Below are positions 14,476 through 23,485 of a DNA stretch of 64,000 nucleotides, piece after piece (position 1 is the stretch's first letter; the number at the start of each line of letters is the position of its first letter). A program made the translations under genes and the position numbers. This DNA is from Mycobacterium vicinigordonae (GTDB taxonomy: Bacteria > Actinomycetota > Actinomycetes > Mycobacteriales > Mycobacteriaceae). The stretch covers positions 3,162,001-3,226,000 of the forward strand of contig NZ_CP059165.1 of NCBI RefSeq assembly GCF_013466425.1, given 5' to 3'. The notes beneath the pieces are model-generated. The model had not been told where the DNA came from, made no database searches, and saw nothing but the letters and a program-made list of their open reading frames with translations.

Positions 14476-17304
14476 GTGATCAGCCGATTTATCTATCGCT
14501 TCGCGCTGCTGATCGTCGGAGTCTGGGCGCTGCTTGCCGTTGCGGGTAACAGCCTGGCCCAACCCCTCGAATCAGTGGTCGCCAACGAGGACCAGCCGTT
14601 CCTGCCGTCGGGTACCAGCACCGCGCTTGCGGTGCAGCGGTCCGCCGCAGCGTTCAACCAAACACCCACCGACAACGTCGGCTACCTGGTCCTGACCCGC
14701 AATGCGATGATCGATGAGCACGATCGAGCGTTCTACAACCAGTTGGTCACGGCCCTGCGCGCGGATTCGGCGCACGTTCTCGAGCTGACGGATTGGTTGC
14801 GGGTACCAGTCTTGGCAGACGCCGCCAGCAGCGACGACAAGCATGTGTTGATCGCTCGCATGCGTCTCAACGGCATGGTTGGCACGACCGAAGCCGCCGG
14901 TTCGATCAACTCGGTGCGTGCCGTTGTGGCACGAATGCATCCGCCCGAGGGGCTGCACGTCTACATCACCGGCGCTGGCGCGACGGTCATGGACGAGTTC
15001 GGGGCGATCGACCGCCAGACCCAGGTCATTACAGCAACGACGTTCGCGGTACTGCTAGTCCTGCTGCTGATCGTGTACCGATCCCCGATCACCGCGATGA
15101 TTCCGCTGGTTTCGGTGATCATGGCGTTGGGGCTGGCCAAGCCGCTGGTATCAGAGCTGGCCGCCCACGAAATGATCAGCATTTCGCTGTTCTCCTTGGC
15201 CGTCAGTGTGGCGGTGGCCGTAGGCGCTGGAACCGGCTTTGCGATATTCCTGATCGGGCGTTACCACGAAAGACGACGGCAGCATTTCGAGCCGGCCGAG
15301 GCGCTTGCCGACGCCTACCGGGGCGTGGCTCCCGCGATCATCGGCTCGGCTCTGATCGTCGTCGCGCCGTTGGGGACATTGGCGTGGCTGAGCCTGGCGC
15401 GGATCAGCATGTTTGCAGCCACCGGGATTCTCTGCGCGATCGGCGTTTTCGCGGCCGGTTTGTCCGTGTTGACGGTTACGCCGGCCCTGATCGCCCTCGC
15501 CTCGCGCGCCGGCCTGGTCAGGCCTCCGCAGCGAAAGGGCCTGCGGCGCCGGTGGCGCCGCATCGGCACACATGTGGCTCGCTGGCCGGCGCCGATCCTG
15601 GTGTCCAGCGGAGTATTGGTGCTCATCCTGATGATCTGGCTACCAGGGGTGCCCATCGGATGGGACGAAACGGCGACAACCTCGGCCAACTCGGAATCCC
15701 GTCGCGGGTATACGGTCGTCGACCAGCACTTCCCGCCGAATCAGCTGCTTCCGGCGGTCGTCACGATCGAGACCGACCACGACATCCGCGACCCCGCGGG
15801 GTTGACCGCCCTCGAACGTGTCACCAGCGCGATCATGGGCATCTCGGGTGTGCGCATGGTGCAGTCCGCCAGCCACCCCGGCGGAATGGTGTCCAAGCAG
15901 GCCGCGCTGACAGCCACCGCCGGCAACGTCGGCGACCAAATCGACGAATTCTCCGACCGGCTCACCGCCCGGGCTGCGACTTTCGTCAACCTCGATGCCG
16001 CTCTGACCGAGGTTTACAACGGTCTCGACCTGATCCAGTCGGGCGCGGCCGCGGGTAGCTATGCCATCGGCGGCGTCAGCTTGGCGGTCCACATGACGCA
16101 GCAGGCGATAGGCAAGGTCCGCGATCGCTCGGCGGATGTCTCCGAGATCTTCGATCCGCTGCACAGCTTTGTAGGTGCGATAGCGGACTGCGGCAAGACT
16201 CCGGTGTGCGTGGCCGCCCGGGAGGCGATGCAGTGGGCGAGCACCGTCGTCGGCGGCTCGGCCAAGATCGTTGACGCCGCGGACCAGCTCGCCAAGGCGG
16301 TTGCCGACGCTGCCACATCATCCGGACTGGCTGGCATCGCGACGGTGGTAAACGGCGCGGGCGGACAGATGGCGCAGGTGCGGGCCTCGGGTACGGATCT
16401 GCGGCAGGTGCTGGGCAGTCCTCGTCCGGTGCCTACCCAAGAGCTTCCGACCTATCTGCACAGCCTCATGTCCATCTCGCAGGGCAGCCCCGGCGTAGAT
16501 CTCTATGCCTCCCGAAAGATCCTGACCGACCCGAGTATGCGCCCGGCACTCGAGGAATTCTTTTCCCCGAGTGGCAAAGCGACGCGACTTTACGTCTACG
16601 GAAACGGCCACGAATGGGGCAACGAGGGTGCGGTACGCGCTCGCGCCATTTCGGCTGCCGTCACCGATGCCACCAAAGATGGCGCACTGAAAGCGAGCAC
16701 CGTGGAACTTGCCGGCGTGGGGCCGGCCACTCGCGACCTGCAAGACATCCTTAGTGGTGACCTGTCCTTGATGGTTGTGCTCACATTGGTAGTCATCGTG
16801 ATCATCTCTGCGGTGCTGCTGCGAAGCACGTTCGCCGGATTGATTGTGCTGGGCACCATCGCAGCGTCCTACCTCTGTTCACTCGGTGCCAGCGTGTTGT
16901 TTTGGCACCGGATGTTGCACCACGAAGTGCATTGGTCGGTAGCGCCAATCGCGTTCATGTCGATGATCGGCGTGGCGTCCGGCGGTAACCTCCTGTTCGC
17001 TCTGCGGATCAGGGAAGGCGTGGCCGCGGGGCTACGCACCAGCATCATCCGGGCCTGCGCTGCCACCGGCGGTGTGGTTACCGCTGGTGGCATCGTCGTC
17101 GGCATCGCAACAATCGCGCTCTCGGCGAGCACGGTGTTGAACGTGGCGCAGATTGGTTTCACCGTCGGCGTTGGACTGCTGTTGAACGCCTTGGTGATGC
17201 GAGCGTTCGTGCTGCCGGCGATGATGGTGGTGCTGGACCGGTGGCTGTGGTGGCCGCGTCGCTCCAGGGTCGACGAATCCGAATTCGAGCCTGTCACCGC
17301 TTGA
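14476..17304 (+). CDS. MmpL-family RND transporter lacking the Asp-Tyr proton-relay pairs
   Basis: 942 residues with MmpL architecture: TM1 at 5-28, a periplasmic domain, TM helices at about 185-345, a loop, TM7 near 375, a second periplasmic domain, and a C-terminal TM bundle at 760-920. Conserved landmarks include AIFLIGRYHE. However, the Asp-Tyr pairs required for proton coupling in MmpL3 are replaced by Gly254-Phe255 in TM4 (GAGTGFAIFL) and Gly836-Gly837 in TM10 (VASGGNLLF). No MmpS partner is adjacent. The GTG start at 14476 is at the end of a 265-base region holding only a GC-rich palindrome. It may be an inactive, differently energised or scaffold MmpL. Confidence 0.88.
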   Translation: MISRFIYRFALLIVGVWALLAVAGNSLAQPLESVVANEDQPFLPSGTSTALAVQRSAAAFNQTPTDNVGYLVLTRNAMIDEHDRAFYNQLVTALRADSAHVLELTDWLRVPVLADAASSDDKHVLIARMRLNGMVGTTEAAGSINSVRAVVARMHPPEGLHVYITGAGATVMDEFGAIDRQTQVITATTFAVLLVLLLIVYRSPITAMIPLVSVIMALGLAKPLVSELAAHEMISISLFSLAVSVAVAVGAGTGFAIFLIGRYHERRRQHFEPAEALADAYRGVAPAIIGSALIVVAPLGTLAWLSLARISMFAATGILCAIGVFAAGLSVLTVTPALIALASRAGLVRPPQRKGLRRRWRRIGTHVARWPAPILVSSGVLVLILMIWLPGVPIGWDETATTSANSESRRGYTVVDQHFPPNQLLPAVVTIETDHDIRDPAGLTALERVTSAIMGISGVRMVQSASHPGGMVSKQAALTATAGNVGDQIDEFSDRLTARAATFVNLDAALTEVYNGLDLIQSGAAAGSYAIGGVSLAVHMTQQAIGKVRDRSADVSEIFDPLHSFVGAIADCGKTPVCVAAREAMQWASTVVGGSAKIVDAADQLAKAVADAATSSGLAGIATVVNGAGGQMAQVRASGTDLRQVLGSPRPVPTQELPTYLHSLMSISQGSPGVDLYASRKILTDPSMRPALEEFFSPSGKATRLYVYGNGHEWGNEGAVRARAISAAVTDATKDGALKASTVELAGVGPATRDLQDILSGDLSLMVVLTLVVIVIISAVLLRSTFAGLIVLGTIAASYLCSLGASVLFWHRMLHHEVHWSVAPIAFMSMIGVASGGNLLFALRIREGVAAGLRTSIIRACAATGGVVTAGGIVVGIATIALSASTVLNVAQIGFTVGVGLLLNALVMRAFVLPAMMVVLDRWLWWPRRSRVDESEFEPVTA

Positions 17305-17361
17305 TCCGCCTGATTCCCAACCAGTTTGGTGGCGTGTCAGCTGTCGACGGAGGTGTTCACT

Positions 17362-18237
17362 ATGAGCGGTGACCGGTTGCTGGCAGGGCGCGCTGCGGTG
17401 GTTGTCGGCGGCAGTCGCGGCATCGGACGGGCGGTTGCGGAGTTGCTTTGCGGTCTGGGCGCTTCGGTGGTCATCAACGGCCGCGACCCGGATGCGGTGC
17501 AGCAGACCGTGGATGCACTGACCACATCCGGCGGTCAGGCCGGTGCGGTGACCGGGTCGGCTAACGACGAGCGCGTCGCCGCCGCACTGATCGAAGAGTG
17601 CACGAATACGTTCGGGCGACTGGACATACTGGTCAACTGCGCGGGGATAGCCGAACCGCCGCGCTCGTCGATACTGCGGATCTCGCCCCAGGAGTTCGAC
17701 CTACTGATCGGATCCCACCTGGGCACGGTGTTCCACACCTGCCGTCTGGCGGCACCTCTCATGGCGGCGCAGGGCAACGGCGCGATCATTAACACGGGTT
17801 CGTCGGCGTTTCTCGGCGACTACGGTGGCACCGGCTACCCGGCCGGCAAAGGCGCCGTCAACGCGCTGACGATGGCGATCGCCGCGGAGTTGAAGGCCGA
17901 CGGGGTACGCGCCAACGTGGTGTGCCCCGGCGCCCGGACGCGGCTGTCCACCGGGCCGGAGTATGAGCAGCACATCGCGAATCTGCATCGGCGTGGATTA
18001 CTCGACGAGCTGACGATGCGTGCGTCGCTGGACGCCGCGCCCGCGGAGTTCGTCGCACCGGTCTACGCCTACCTGGCCAGCGACGTTGCCCGCGACGTCA
18101 CCGGTCAGATCCTGGTTGCGGCAGGAGGTTTCGTCGGGCGTTATGACCGGCCGACCCCGACGTTGCTCGGCTATCGCGACCACCACGACAGTGACCCTTG
18201 GTCGGTCGCCGAGTTGCACGCGATGATCGGCGGCTGA
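17362..18237 (+). CDS. Short-chain dehydrogenase/reductase
   Basis: 291-residue classical SDR with cofactor motif GGSRGIG (16-22), NCAG (92-95), catalytic Ser147/148, Tyr159 and Lys163 (GYPAGKGA), and a C-terminal extension beyond the usual VxGG end (FVGRYDRPTPTLLG). Cytosolic NAD(P)-dependent oxidoreductase of unknown substrate. ATG 17362 is chosen over an upstream frame because CGGAGG lies 8 bases before it. It follows the MmpL gene by 57 bases, so co-transcription is likely. Its TGA abuts the TGA of the opposing gene (TGATCA). Confidence 0.87.
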   Translation: MSGDRLLAGRAAVVVGGSRGIGRAVAELLCGLGASVVINGRDPDAVQQTVDALTTSGGQAGAVTGSANDERVAAALIEECTNTFGRLDILVNCAGIAEPPRSSILRISPQEFDLLIGSHLGTVFHTCRLAAPLMAAQGNGAIINTGSSAFLGDYGGTGYPAGKGAVNALTMAIAAELKADGVRANVVCPGARTRLSTGPEYEQHIANLHRRGLLDELTMRASLDAAPAEFVAPVYAYLASDVARDVTGQILVAAGGFVGRYDRPTPTLLGYRDHHDSDPWSVAELHAMIGG

Positions 18238-19164
18238 TCACCCGATCAGGGTGAAGATCAGCAGGGCGGCCGCGTAGCCGACCGCAACCACCGCCGCTCC
18301 GGCCGCGCTGATTCGCCTGCTCTCTCCCTCGATCGGGTCCAGCCAGCGCCGGAACGGCCGCGACGCTGCGGGCACCAGAACCCATTGCAAGAGAACAACA
18401 CTGATGACGTTACCTAGGAAGACCGCCGGCGCCTGCTGGAGTCCGAGGTGGCTCAGCACGGGTGCCAGCCACCGGGACAGCAGCATCACGGTGGGGTACA
18501 GGCAGAGCACCACCAACATCGCCGACTTCCATGCCGGGGTGATCTTGGTTTGGCCGTCCGCGACGCGGACGGTCGACCCGAATGGAGCGCTGCGGGGCAG
18601 CTCGGCGAAGTCGCGGGACAGTTCGTCGCGCAGGCGCGGCAAGGCCTGCTGACGCTCCTGCGAGCGAATCCAGCCGCCGAGCTGCCCGGCAGTTCGGAAC
18701 CGCAGCACCGACATCCACTGCCCGTCACGATCCGGCGGAAATAGTGCGGTGCCCTCGTACCCTGGAAATGTCGTGCTGGCCAGCGTCAGATTACGTTGGG
18801 CCACAACGAATTCAGACTCCTTGCCCGGAGCTACGCTGTGCAGAAAGACACCCCGGTCAGCTGGCGGCGGCTCGCCCTGGGCAAGTACCAGGTCCGAAGC
18901 GCAGCGCCAGCACCCCAGCGGTTGGCCCTGGACGAGCATCGCTCGGCGTTCTGAGCCGTCCAGCCAGCTATCGAGGGTGCTGACACTATCGAACGTGATC
19001 GCTAACGCACAGTCCAACTGCTGCCCGCGCTGCACCGCGGCGCGGGCGCTGACGAATCCGGCCGCATCGCGAGCGGAGTCCAGGTAAGCATCCGCCCACT
19101 GATTGAATTGGCCGGGATCGGCGGGCGGGTGGAAGAACGTGATAGCGGTAGCGCCAACTGTCAT
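18238..19164 (-). CDS. Membrane protein with two antibiotic-biosynthesis-monooxygenase (ABM)-like domains
   Basis: 308 residues. Two tandem dimeric alpha/beta-barrel (ABM-like) domains lie at about 4-100 and 104-190; each has the FITFxxxxxxDSWLxS or VLRFRTAxxLGGWIRS pattern preceding a basic tail. Three hydrophobic segments follow at about 212-234, 246-264 and 285-306. The soluble part probably faces the cytosol. Similar ABM proteins in mycobacteria are of unknown role. Convergent with the SDR, the two stop codons being directly adjacent. Confidence 0.7.
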   Translation of the reverse strand: MTVGATAITFFHPPADPGQFNQWADAYLDSARDAAGFVSARAAVQRGQQLDCALAITFDSVSTLDSWLDGSERRAMLVQGQPLGCWRCASDLVLAQGEPPPADRGVFLHSVAPGKESEFVVAQRNLTLASTTFPGYEGTALFPPDRDGQWMSVLRFRTAGQLGGWIRSQERQQALPRLRDELSRDFAELPRSAPFGSTVRVADGQTKITPAWKSAMLVVLCLYPTVMLLSRWLAPVLSHLGLQQAPAVFLGNVISVVLLQWVLVPAASRPFRRWLDPIEGESRRISAAGAAVVAVGYAAALLIFTLIG

Positions 19165-19399
19165 GCCAGTGTCTTACCACTGGGTGGCTACCACGAGGTG
19201 TCATTGCACTGCCTCGTCGACGAGCCCCGGCGGGTGCGGGCGCGTCCCGGCCAGCGCGGCTATGCAGGACCAATGAGATCAAGGTTTACCGGAATACGTG
19301 GTGGGGTAAGGAGATCATTGGGGTTTTTGTGCTCGACGGGGAGCCGGGGATTCAAAACCTCGAAAATTCATGCACGCCAACGACTCAGGTAGCCGGTCA

Positions 19400-20815
19400 A
19401 TGGAGCGATTAAGCGGAATAGACGCCTTTTTTCTCTACATGGAGACACCAACCCAGCCGCTGAATGTGTGCTGCGTCCTGGAGTTGGACACCTCGTCGAT
19501 GCCGGGGGGCTATGCCTACGGCAAGTTGCGTGCCCTGCTTGCCAAACACGTCCGAGCAATGCCGGAGTTCCGGATGAAGCTCGCCGACAGCCAGTTCAAC
19601 CCCGACCATCCGGTCTGGGTCGACGATGATGACTTCAAGTTGCGGCGCCACCTGCACCGCCTCGCCGTGCCCGGGCCCGGCGGCCGCCGCGAGTTATCCG
19701 AGATCTGTGGACATATTGCCGGACTGCCGTTGGATCGTGATCACCCGTTGTGGGAAATGTGGGTGATCGAGGGAGGGGCCCGCGAGCATTGCCTGACGGT
19801 GATGCTCAAGGTTCACCACGCGTTGGTCGACGGCGTGGCAGGGGCGAACCTGCTGGCTCAGCTGTGCAGCCCGCAGCCGGACGCACCAATTCCCGAACCC
19901 GTTACGGGTGCGGGGCGGGCAAGCGCGCTGCAGATCGCAGTGAGTGGGCTGATGAACGTCGTGAAAAGGCCGCTGCGCCTGGCGACCGTGGTGCCCGCAA
20001 CTGCGTTGACTCTGGCTCAGACGGCACTAAGCGCACGAGAGGGCCGCACGATGGCCGCCCCTTTCCGTGCTCCGCAGACACCGTTCAACGGTCCGCTCAC
20101 TCGGCAGCGCAATGTCGCCTACACCCAGCTCGATATGCGCGACGTCAAGCGGGTCAAGAACGCGTTCGGGGTGACGGTCAACGACGTGGTGGTCGCGTTG
20201 TGCGCCGGAGTGCTTCGGCGCTTCCTGCTCGAACGCGACGAGCTGCCGGACACCCCGCTGGTGGCCACCGTGCCGGTTTCGGTGCGGGGCAAATCCGACC
20301 GGCCCGGGCGAAATCAGACCACGTGGATGTTCTGCCGGCTGGCCACCCAGATTAACGATCCCGTCGAGCGCATCCGTGCCATCGCTGCGGGGAATGCCGC
20401 CGCCAAAGACCACGCGGCCGCCATGGGGGCCGCGCTGTTGCACGACTGGACCGAGTTCGGTGGGCAAACGATGTTCGGCACGGCGATGCGCATCTTGCCG
20501 CGAATTCCATTGACCAGCAGTCCCGTCTACAACATGATTCTGTCGAACGTGCCGGGCCCGCAGGACCACCTCTATTTCCTGGGTTGCGGCGTCGAGTCGA
20601 TGTATCCATTGGGTCCGCTGCTCGGCGGTGCGGGGCTCAACATCACGGTCATGTCGCTCAACGGAGCCCTGGGCATCGGCATTATTTCCTGCCCAGATCT
20701 GCTGCCCGAGTTGTGGGGGATGGCTGATGCATTTCCCGATGCGCTCAAGGAGCTGCTGGTGTGCTGTGACAGCGTGGAGCGCAGCGCTGTTACGGTCGCC
20801 TCAGACCCAGAGTGA
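19400..20815 (+). CDS. Wax ester synthase/diacylglycerol acyltransferase (WS/DGAT)
   Basis: 471 residues. The catalytic motif HHALVDG sits near residue 145, as in the WS/DGAT family that esterifies fatty alcohols or diacylglycerol with acyl-CoA for storage lipid. The later family motifs VPVSVRG and SNVPGPQ are also present, so it looks intact. ATG 19400 gives MERLSGIDAFFLYMET, the usual family N-terminus. A second, distinct paralogue occurs at 44152. Membrane-associated or lipid-droplet location is typical. Not obviously in an operon. Confidence 0.9.
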   Translation: MERLSGIDAFFLYMETPTQPLNVCCVLELDTSSMPGGYAYGKLRALLAKHVRAMPEFRMKLADSQFNPDHPVWVDDDDFKLRRHLHRLAVPGPGGRRELSEICGHIAGLPLDRDHPLWEMWVIEGGAREHCLTVMLKVHHALVDGVAGANLLAQLCSPQPDAPIPEPVTGAGRASALQIAVSGLMNVVKRPLRLATVVPATALTLAQTALSAREGRTMAAPFRAPQTPFNGPLTRQRNVAYTQLDMRDVKRVKNAFGVTVNDVVVALCAGVLRRFLLERDELPDTPLVATVPVSVRGKSDRPGRNQTTWMFCRLATQINDPVERIRAIAAGNAAAKDHAAAMGAALLHDWTEFGGQTMFGTAMRILPRIPLTSSPVYNMILSNVPGPQDHLYFLGCGVESMYPLGPLLGGAGLNITVMSLNGALGIGIISCPDLLPELWGMADAFPDALKELLVCCDSVERSAVTVASDPE

Positions 20816-20827
20816 CCTTTTCGACCC

Positions 20828-21211
20828 TCACCACGGATTGCCGGTGCTGGTACCGAGCACCTCGACGGCCGCGTTGATGTTGGGGATGACGGTGGCGCCG
20901 TAGCGGGCCACGATCTGACCGAGTGCACGGGTGATGTGCGGTCCGACGGCCTCGGCAAGCAAGATGTCCTCGGCGATGACGATGCCGTTGACGACGTGCC
21001 CGGCCAGCAGTCGCCCGTCGCGGGTCAGTTCGTATCGCCAATCGCCAATCTGGATCCGCTCCGGATTGGACGAGAAGAACCCTCGTTTGGCTGGCGTGTG
21101 CACCACGCCGGGCAAGCCGGCGAACACCTGGACCACCAACGCGACACCACCGGGGCCGGACAGTGCACCGCCGATGGTGCGACTGACCCGCTCGGGGTTG
21201 AATTCCAGCAT
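20828..21211 (-). CDS. Conserved hypothetical protein coupled to YbjQ-like gene
   Basis: 127 residues, MLEFNPERVSRTI at the start. No transmembrane helix; the middle is LPGVVHTPAKRGFFSSNPERIQIGDWRYEL, and the end is a helical, hydrophobic region (HITRALGQIVARYGATVIP). I do not recognise a catalytic motif. ATG 21211 overlaps the upstream stop (ATGA), which fixes the start and implies translational coupling and a shared job with the tandem-domain protein. Confidence 0.65.
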   Translation of the reverse strand: MLEFNPERVSRTIGGALSGPGGVALVVQVFAGLPGVVHTPAKRGFFSSNPERIQIGDWRYELTRDGRLLAGHVVNGIVIAEDILLAEAVGPHITRALGQIVARYGATVIPNINAAVEVLGTSTGNPW

Positions 21212-21999
21212 CAGTTGTCCATCGGCAGTACGAAGGTGGGCTTGATGGTCTCGCCACTTCCGGTGCGCCGCACCGCGGTTCCCGCGGTGTAGAACTCCAC
21301 GGTGTGGTGGCCCCACGCGTAGTTGGAAATGGCGAAGTGCACGCCAACCACCCCTGTTCCGCCGTCGCGCTCAGCCTCGGTTTGCATTCGCGACATCGCC
21401 AACTCGCGCGCCTGATAGTTGCCCTGAGTCCACTGCGGCATCTCCATGTTGCGCCCCATTTGCTTGAGCGTCTGCATAAACCCCTGCACCGCGATGTGAA
21501 ATACGCAATTGCCCATCACGAACGCCACCGGGGTGTGCCCGGAACGCAGCAGGGTCACCATGTCCTGGCCGGATAGGTGGCTGGAAAATGCCTGCCCGTT
21601 GGGACGGCGGAAGGCGCCTGGCTTCTCGGTGTACCGGACGGCGGTCCCCACCGCCATGAACTCAAGGTGCTCGCCGCCCTCGCCGTGGTGGCGCCAACTG
21701 AGCCGAACCCCGACGATCCCGTCGGCGTGCAAGGCGTCGGCTTCAGCCTGCATGCGTGCCATCGCGTTCCAGCGTGCCCGATACGTTGCCTCGGTGAGAA
21801 CACCCAACTCTTGCTGCTGGCGCATGCCGGTGAATTGATAACCGACGTGGTAAACCGAAACCCCCATTACCAACTCGATCGGTTCGAAGCCAGCGCCGTG
21901 CAACAGCGCGAACTCGTTGATCGACAGGTCGGACGTCCACGATTTCGACGCGTGCGACAACCGTTCGCTGGCTACTGGATCGAGCGCGTTTGGCTCCAT
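21211..21999 (-). CDS. Protein with two tandem YbjQ/UPF0145-like domains
   Basis: 262 residues made of two similar halves. The first has GVSVYHVGYQF, ARMQAEADALHADGIVGVRL and FMAVGTAVR; the second has GNCVFHIAVQG, SRMQTEAERDGGTGVVGVHF and FYTAGTAVR. This repeat is the YbjQ/UPF0145 heavy-metal-binding-like fold, usually a single domain that forms pentamers, so an internal duplication is evident. Soluble, no signal peptide. Function is unknown; metal binding is a family label only. Coupled to the following 127-residue gene. Confidence 0.75.
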   Translation of the reverse strand: MEPNALDPVASERLSHASKSWTSDLSINEFALLHGAGFEPIELVMGVSVYHVGYQFTGMRQQQELGVLTEATYRARWNAMARMQAEADALHADGIVGVRLSWRHHGEGGEHLEFMAVGTAVRYTEKPGAFRRPNGQAFSSHLSGQDMVTLLRSGHTPVAFVMGNCVFHIAVQGFMQTLKQMGRNMEMPQWTQGNYQARELAMSRMQTEAERDGGTGVVGVHFAISNYAWGHHTVEFYTAGTAVRRTGSGETIKPTFVLPMDN

Positions 22000-22041
22000 G
22001 TGCGGACGTCCCTTCTTTGGTTTGCGTCAGCGTACCGAGCC

Positions 22042-22233
22042 TTACGTCAGCGTGATCGCGTCCTCGGGGCAGTTTTGCGCGCCCGTCAGCGCGTGCCGTT
22101 CGAGCTCGCCCGACACATCCGCGACGAGCACCACCGAATGCCCGACGTCGTCGCAGTCGTAGACCTCGGGTGCCAGTGAGTAGCAGCGCCCGTGGCCCAT
22201 GCACCGCTCGGGATCGACGGTGACGTGCTTCAT
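22042..22233 (-). CDS. Ferredoxin with CxxHxxC cluster motif, P450 partner
   Basis: 63 residues. Cluster ligands are C11, C17 and C55 (CMGHGRC and NCPEDAI), with His14 where a fourth cysteine would sit, giving the [3Fe-4S] or histidine-variant ferredoxins typical of mycobacterial P450 systems. Its ATG overlaps the P450 stop by 4 bases, so it is translated with that enzyme and presumably supplies its electrons. Cytosolic. Confidence 0.9.
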   Translation of the reverse strand: MKHVTVDPERCMGHGRCYSLAPEVYDCDDVGHSVVLVADVSGELERHALTGAQNCPEDAITLT

Positions 22234-23414
22234 CGTTGGACCGGCGGGAACGTCAGTGGTAGGGCTTCCACCGAGCGCAGCGCTGCGGTGTACTTCAGCT
22301 CGGTGCCAGGTGGAATCTCGTAATCCGGTATACGCCGGTGGAATTCGCGCAGTGCCACCCGAAGCTCCATACGCGCCAGGTGGGATCCGAGGCAGCGGTG
22401 CGGGCCTCCGCCGAACGCCCGGTGACGATTCGGACTGCGAGTGAAGTCCACCAGTTCGGGGTCGGGGAATTCGGCCGGGTCGGTGTTCGCCGCGCCAAGC
22501 AACGGGCTGACCCGCTCGCCCTTGCTGACTGGACAGCCACCGACCTCGACATCTTGCATCGCCACCCGCACGACGCCGGGAACCGGTGTCTCCCATCGCA
22601 ACAACTCCTCGACGGCGTGCGGCAGGATATCGGGCTGTTCGACCAGCTGGTGACGGTGCTCCGGATGCCGTGCCAGATACACGAAGAAGCAGTCGAGGGA
22701 GTCGGTGACCGTATCCAGTCCGGCGATCAGGAATAGGAAGCAAATGTCGAGTAACTCTTCGCGCGATAGCGTCCCGCCACCGTCCTCCTTGAAGTGCGTC
22801 GCGATCATTGCCGACAACACGTCGTCGCGGGGGTTGGCGATGTGGTCGTCGATCGCGCGGTCGAAGTACTCGTAGATCTGCAGTGCCACCGGCGCCGACG
22901 CCGCATGCCGATCATCCGAAGCGATGGCACCCTCCGGGCGAATTACGCCGTCCTTCCACTCCAGGAACTTGTCGAGATCTGCCAGCGGCAGTCCGAGCAG
23001 CTGCAGGAATACGGTGCAGGGCAGCGGCACGGCGAACTCGGCGTGGAAATCGCATTCGCCGCGCTCGGCGAAGACATCGATCATCTCGTTGACCAGTGCG
23101 CCCACCTGCGGTTCACGCCGGGCCATCTCCCGTGGGGTAAACAGCGGATCGAGGATGCGGCGGTACTTCGCGTGGTCGGGCGGGTCGATCTGCAGCGGGA
23201 TCAGCGGCCGCAGATTGCCGAGATCCACCGCGTCCATGTTCGACGAGAACAGATCAGTGCGCTTGAGCGCCATCTCAATGTCGGCAAGCCGGCTGAGCAC
23301 TACCGCTTGGGGGGATCGGAACACCGGAGCCGACTCTCGTAGTGCCTTGTACATCGGTTGTGGTTCGGCCAGTCCCATCATGGCCTGGTCGACGAACGAT
23401 TCGGCTTCAGTCAT
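22230..23414 (-). CDS. Cytochrome P450
   Basis: 394-residue soluble bacterial P450. The I-helix oxygen-activation motif is AGLDT (231-235), the ExxR motif E270-R273, and the heme loop [10 protein letters not shown] has ligand Cys341. It is overlapped by a ferredoxin gene at its 3' end, so reductant is encoded in the same transcript. The CYP family number cannot be assigned by eye. A short intergenic region upstream carries a TGTA-AAAA-TACA palindrome and a direct repeat. Substrate unknown; the surrounding block suggests lipid or steroid chemistry. Confidence 0.93.
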   Translation of the reverse strand: MTEAESFVDQAMMGLAEPQPMYKALRESAPVFRSPQAVVLSRLADIEMALKRTDLFSSNMDAVDLGNLRPLIPLQIDPPDHAKYRRILDPLFTPREMARREPQVGALVNEMIDVFAERGECDFHAEFAVPLPCTVFLQLLGLPLADLDKFLEWKDGVIRPEGAIASDDRHAASAPVALQIYEYFDRAIDDHIANPRDDVLSAMIATHFKEDGGGTLSREELLDICFLFLIAGLDTVTDSLDCFFVYLARHPEHRHQLVEQPDILPHAVEELLRWETPVPGVVRVAMQDVEVGGCPVSKGERVSPLLGAANTDPAEFPDPELVDFTRSPNRHRAFGGGPHRCLGSHLARMELRVALREFHRRIPDYEIPPGTELKYTAALRSVEALPLTFPPVQR

Positions 23415-23455
23415 GCGATCAGCCTGGCACCGCGCCGACGGGTGGGCAATCCTTT

Positions 23456-23485
23456 ATTGTAAAAATACATAAGTTAGATAAGTTA
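23456..23485. promoter_or_regulatory. Control region of P450-ferredoxin operon
   Basis: AT-rich stretch in a GC-rich window. It holds TGTA-AAAA-TACA and two copies of TAAGTTA (23470-23476 and 23479-23485) with a 9-base period. It lies 40-70 bases upstream of the P450 start, a usual position for promoter and operator. Confidence 0.4.
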
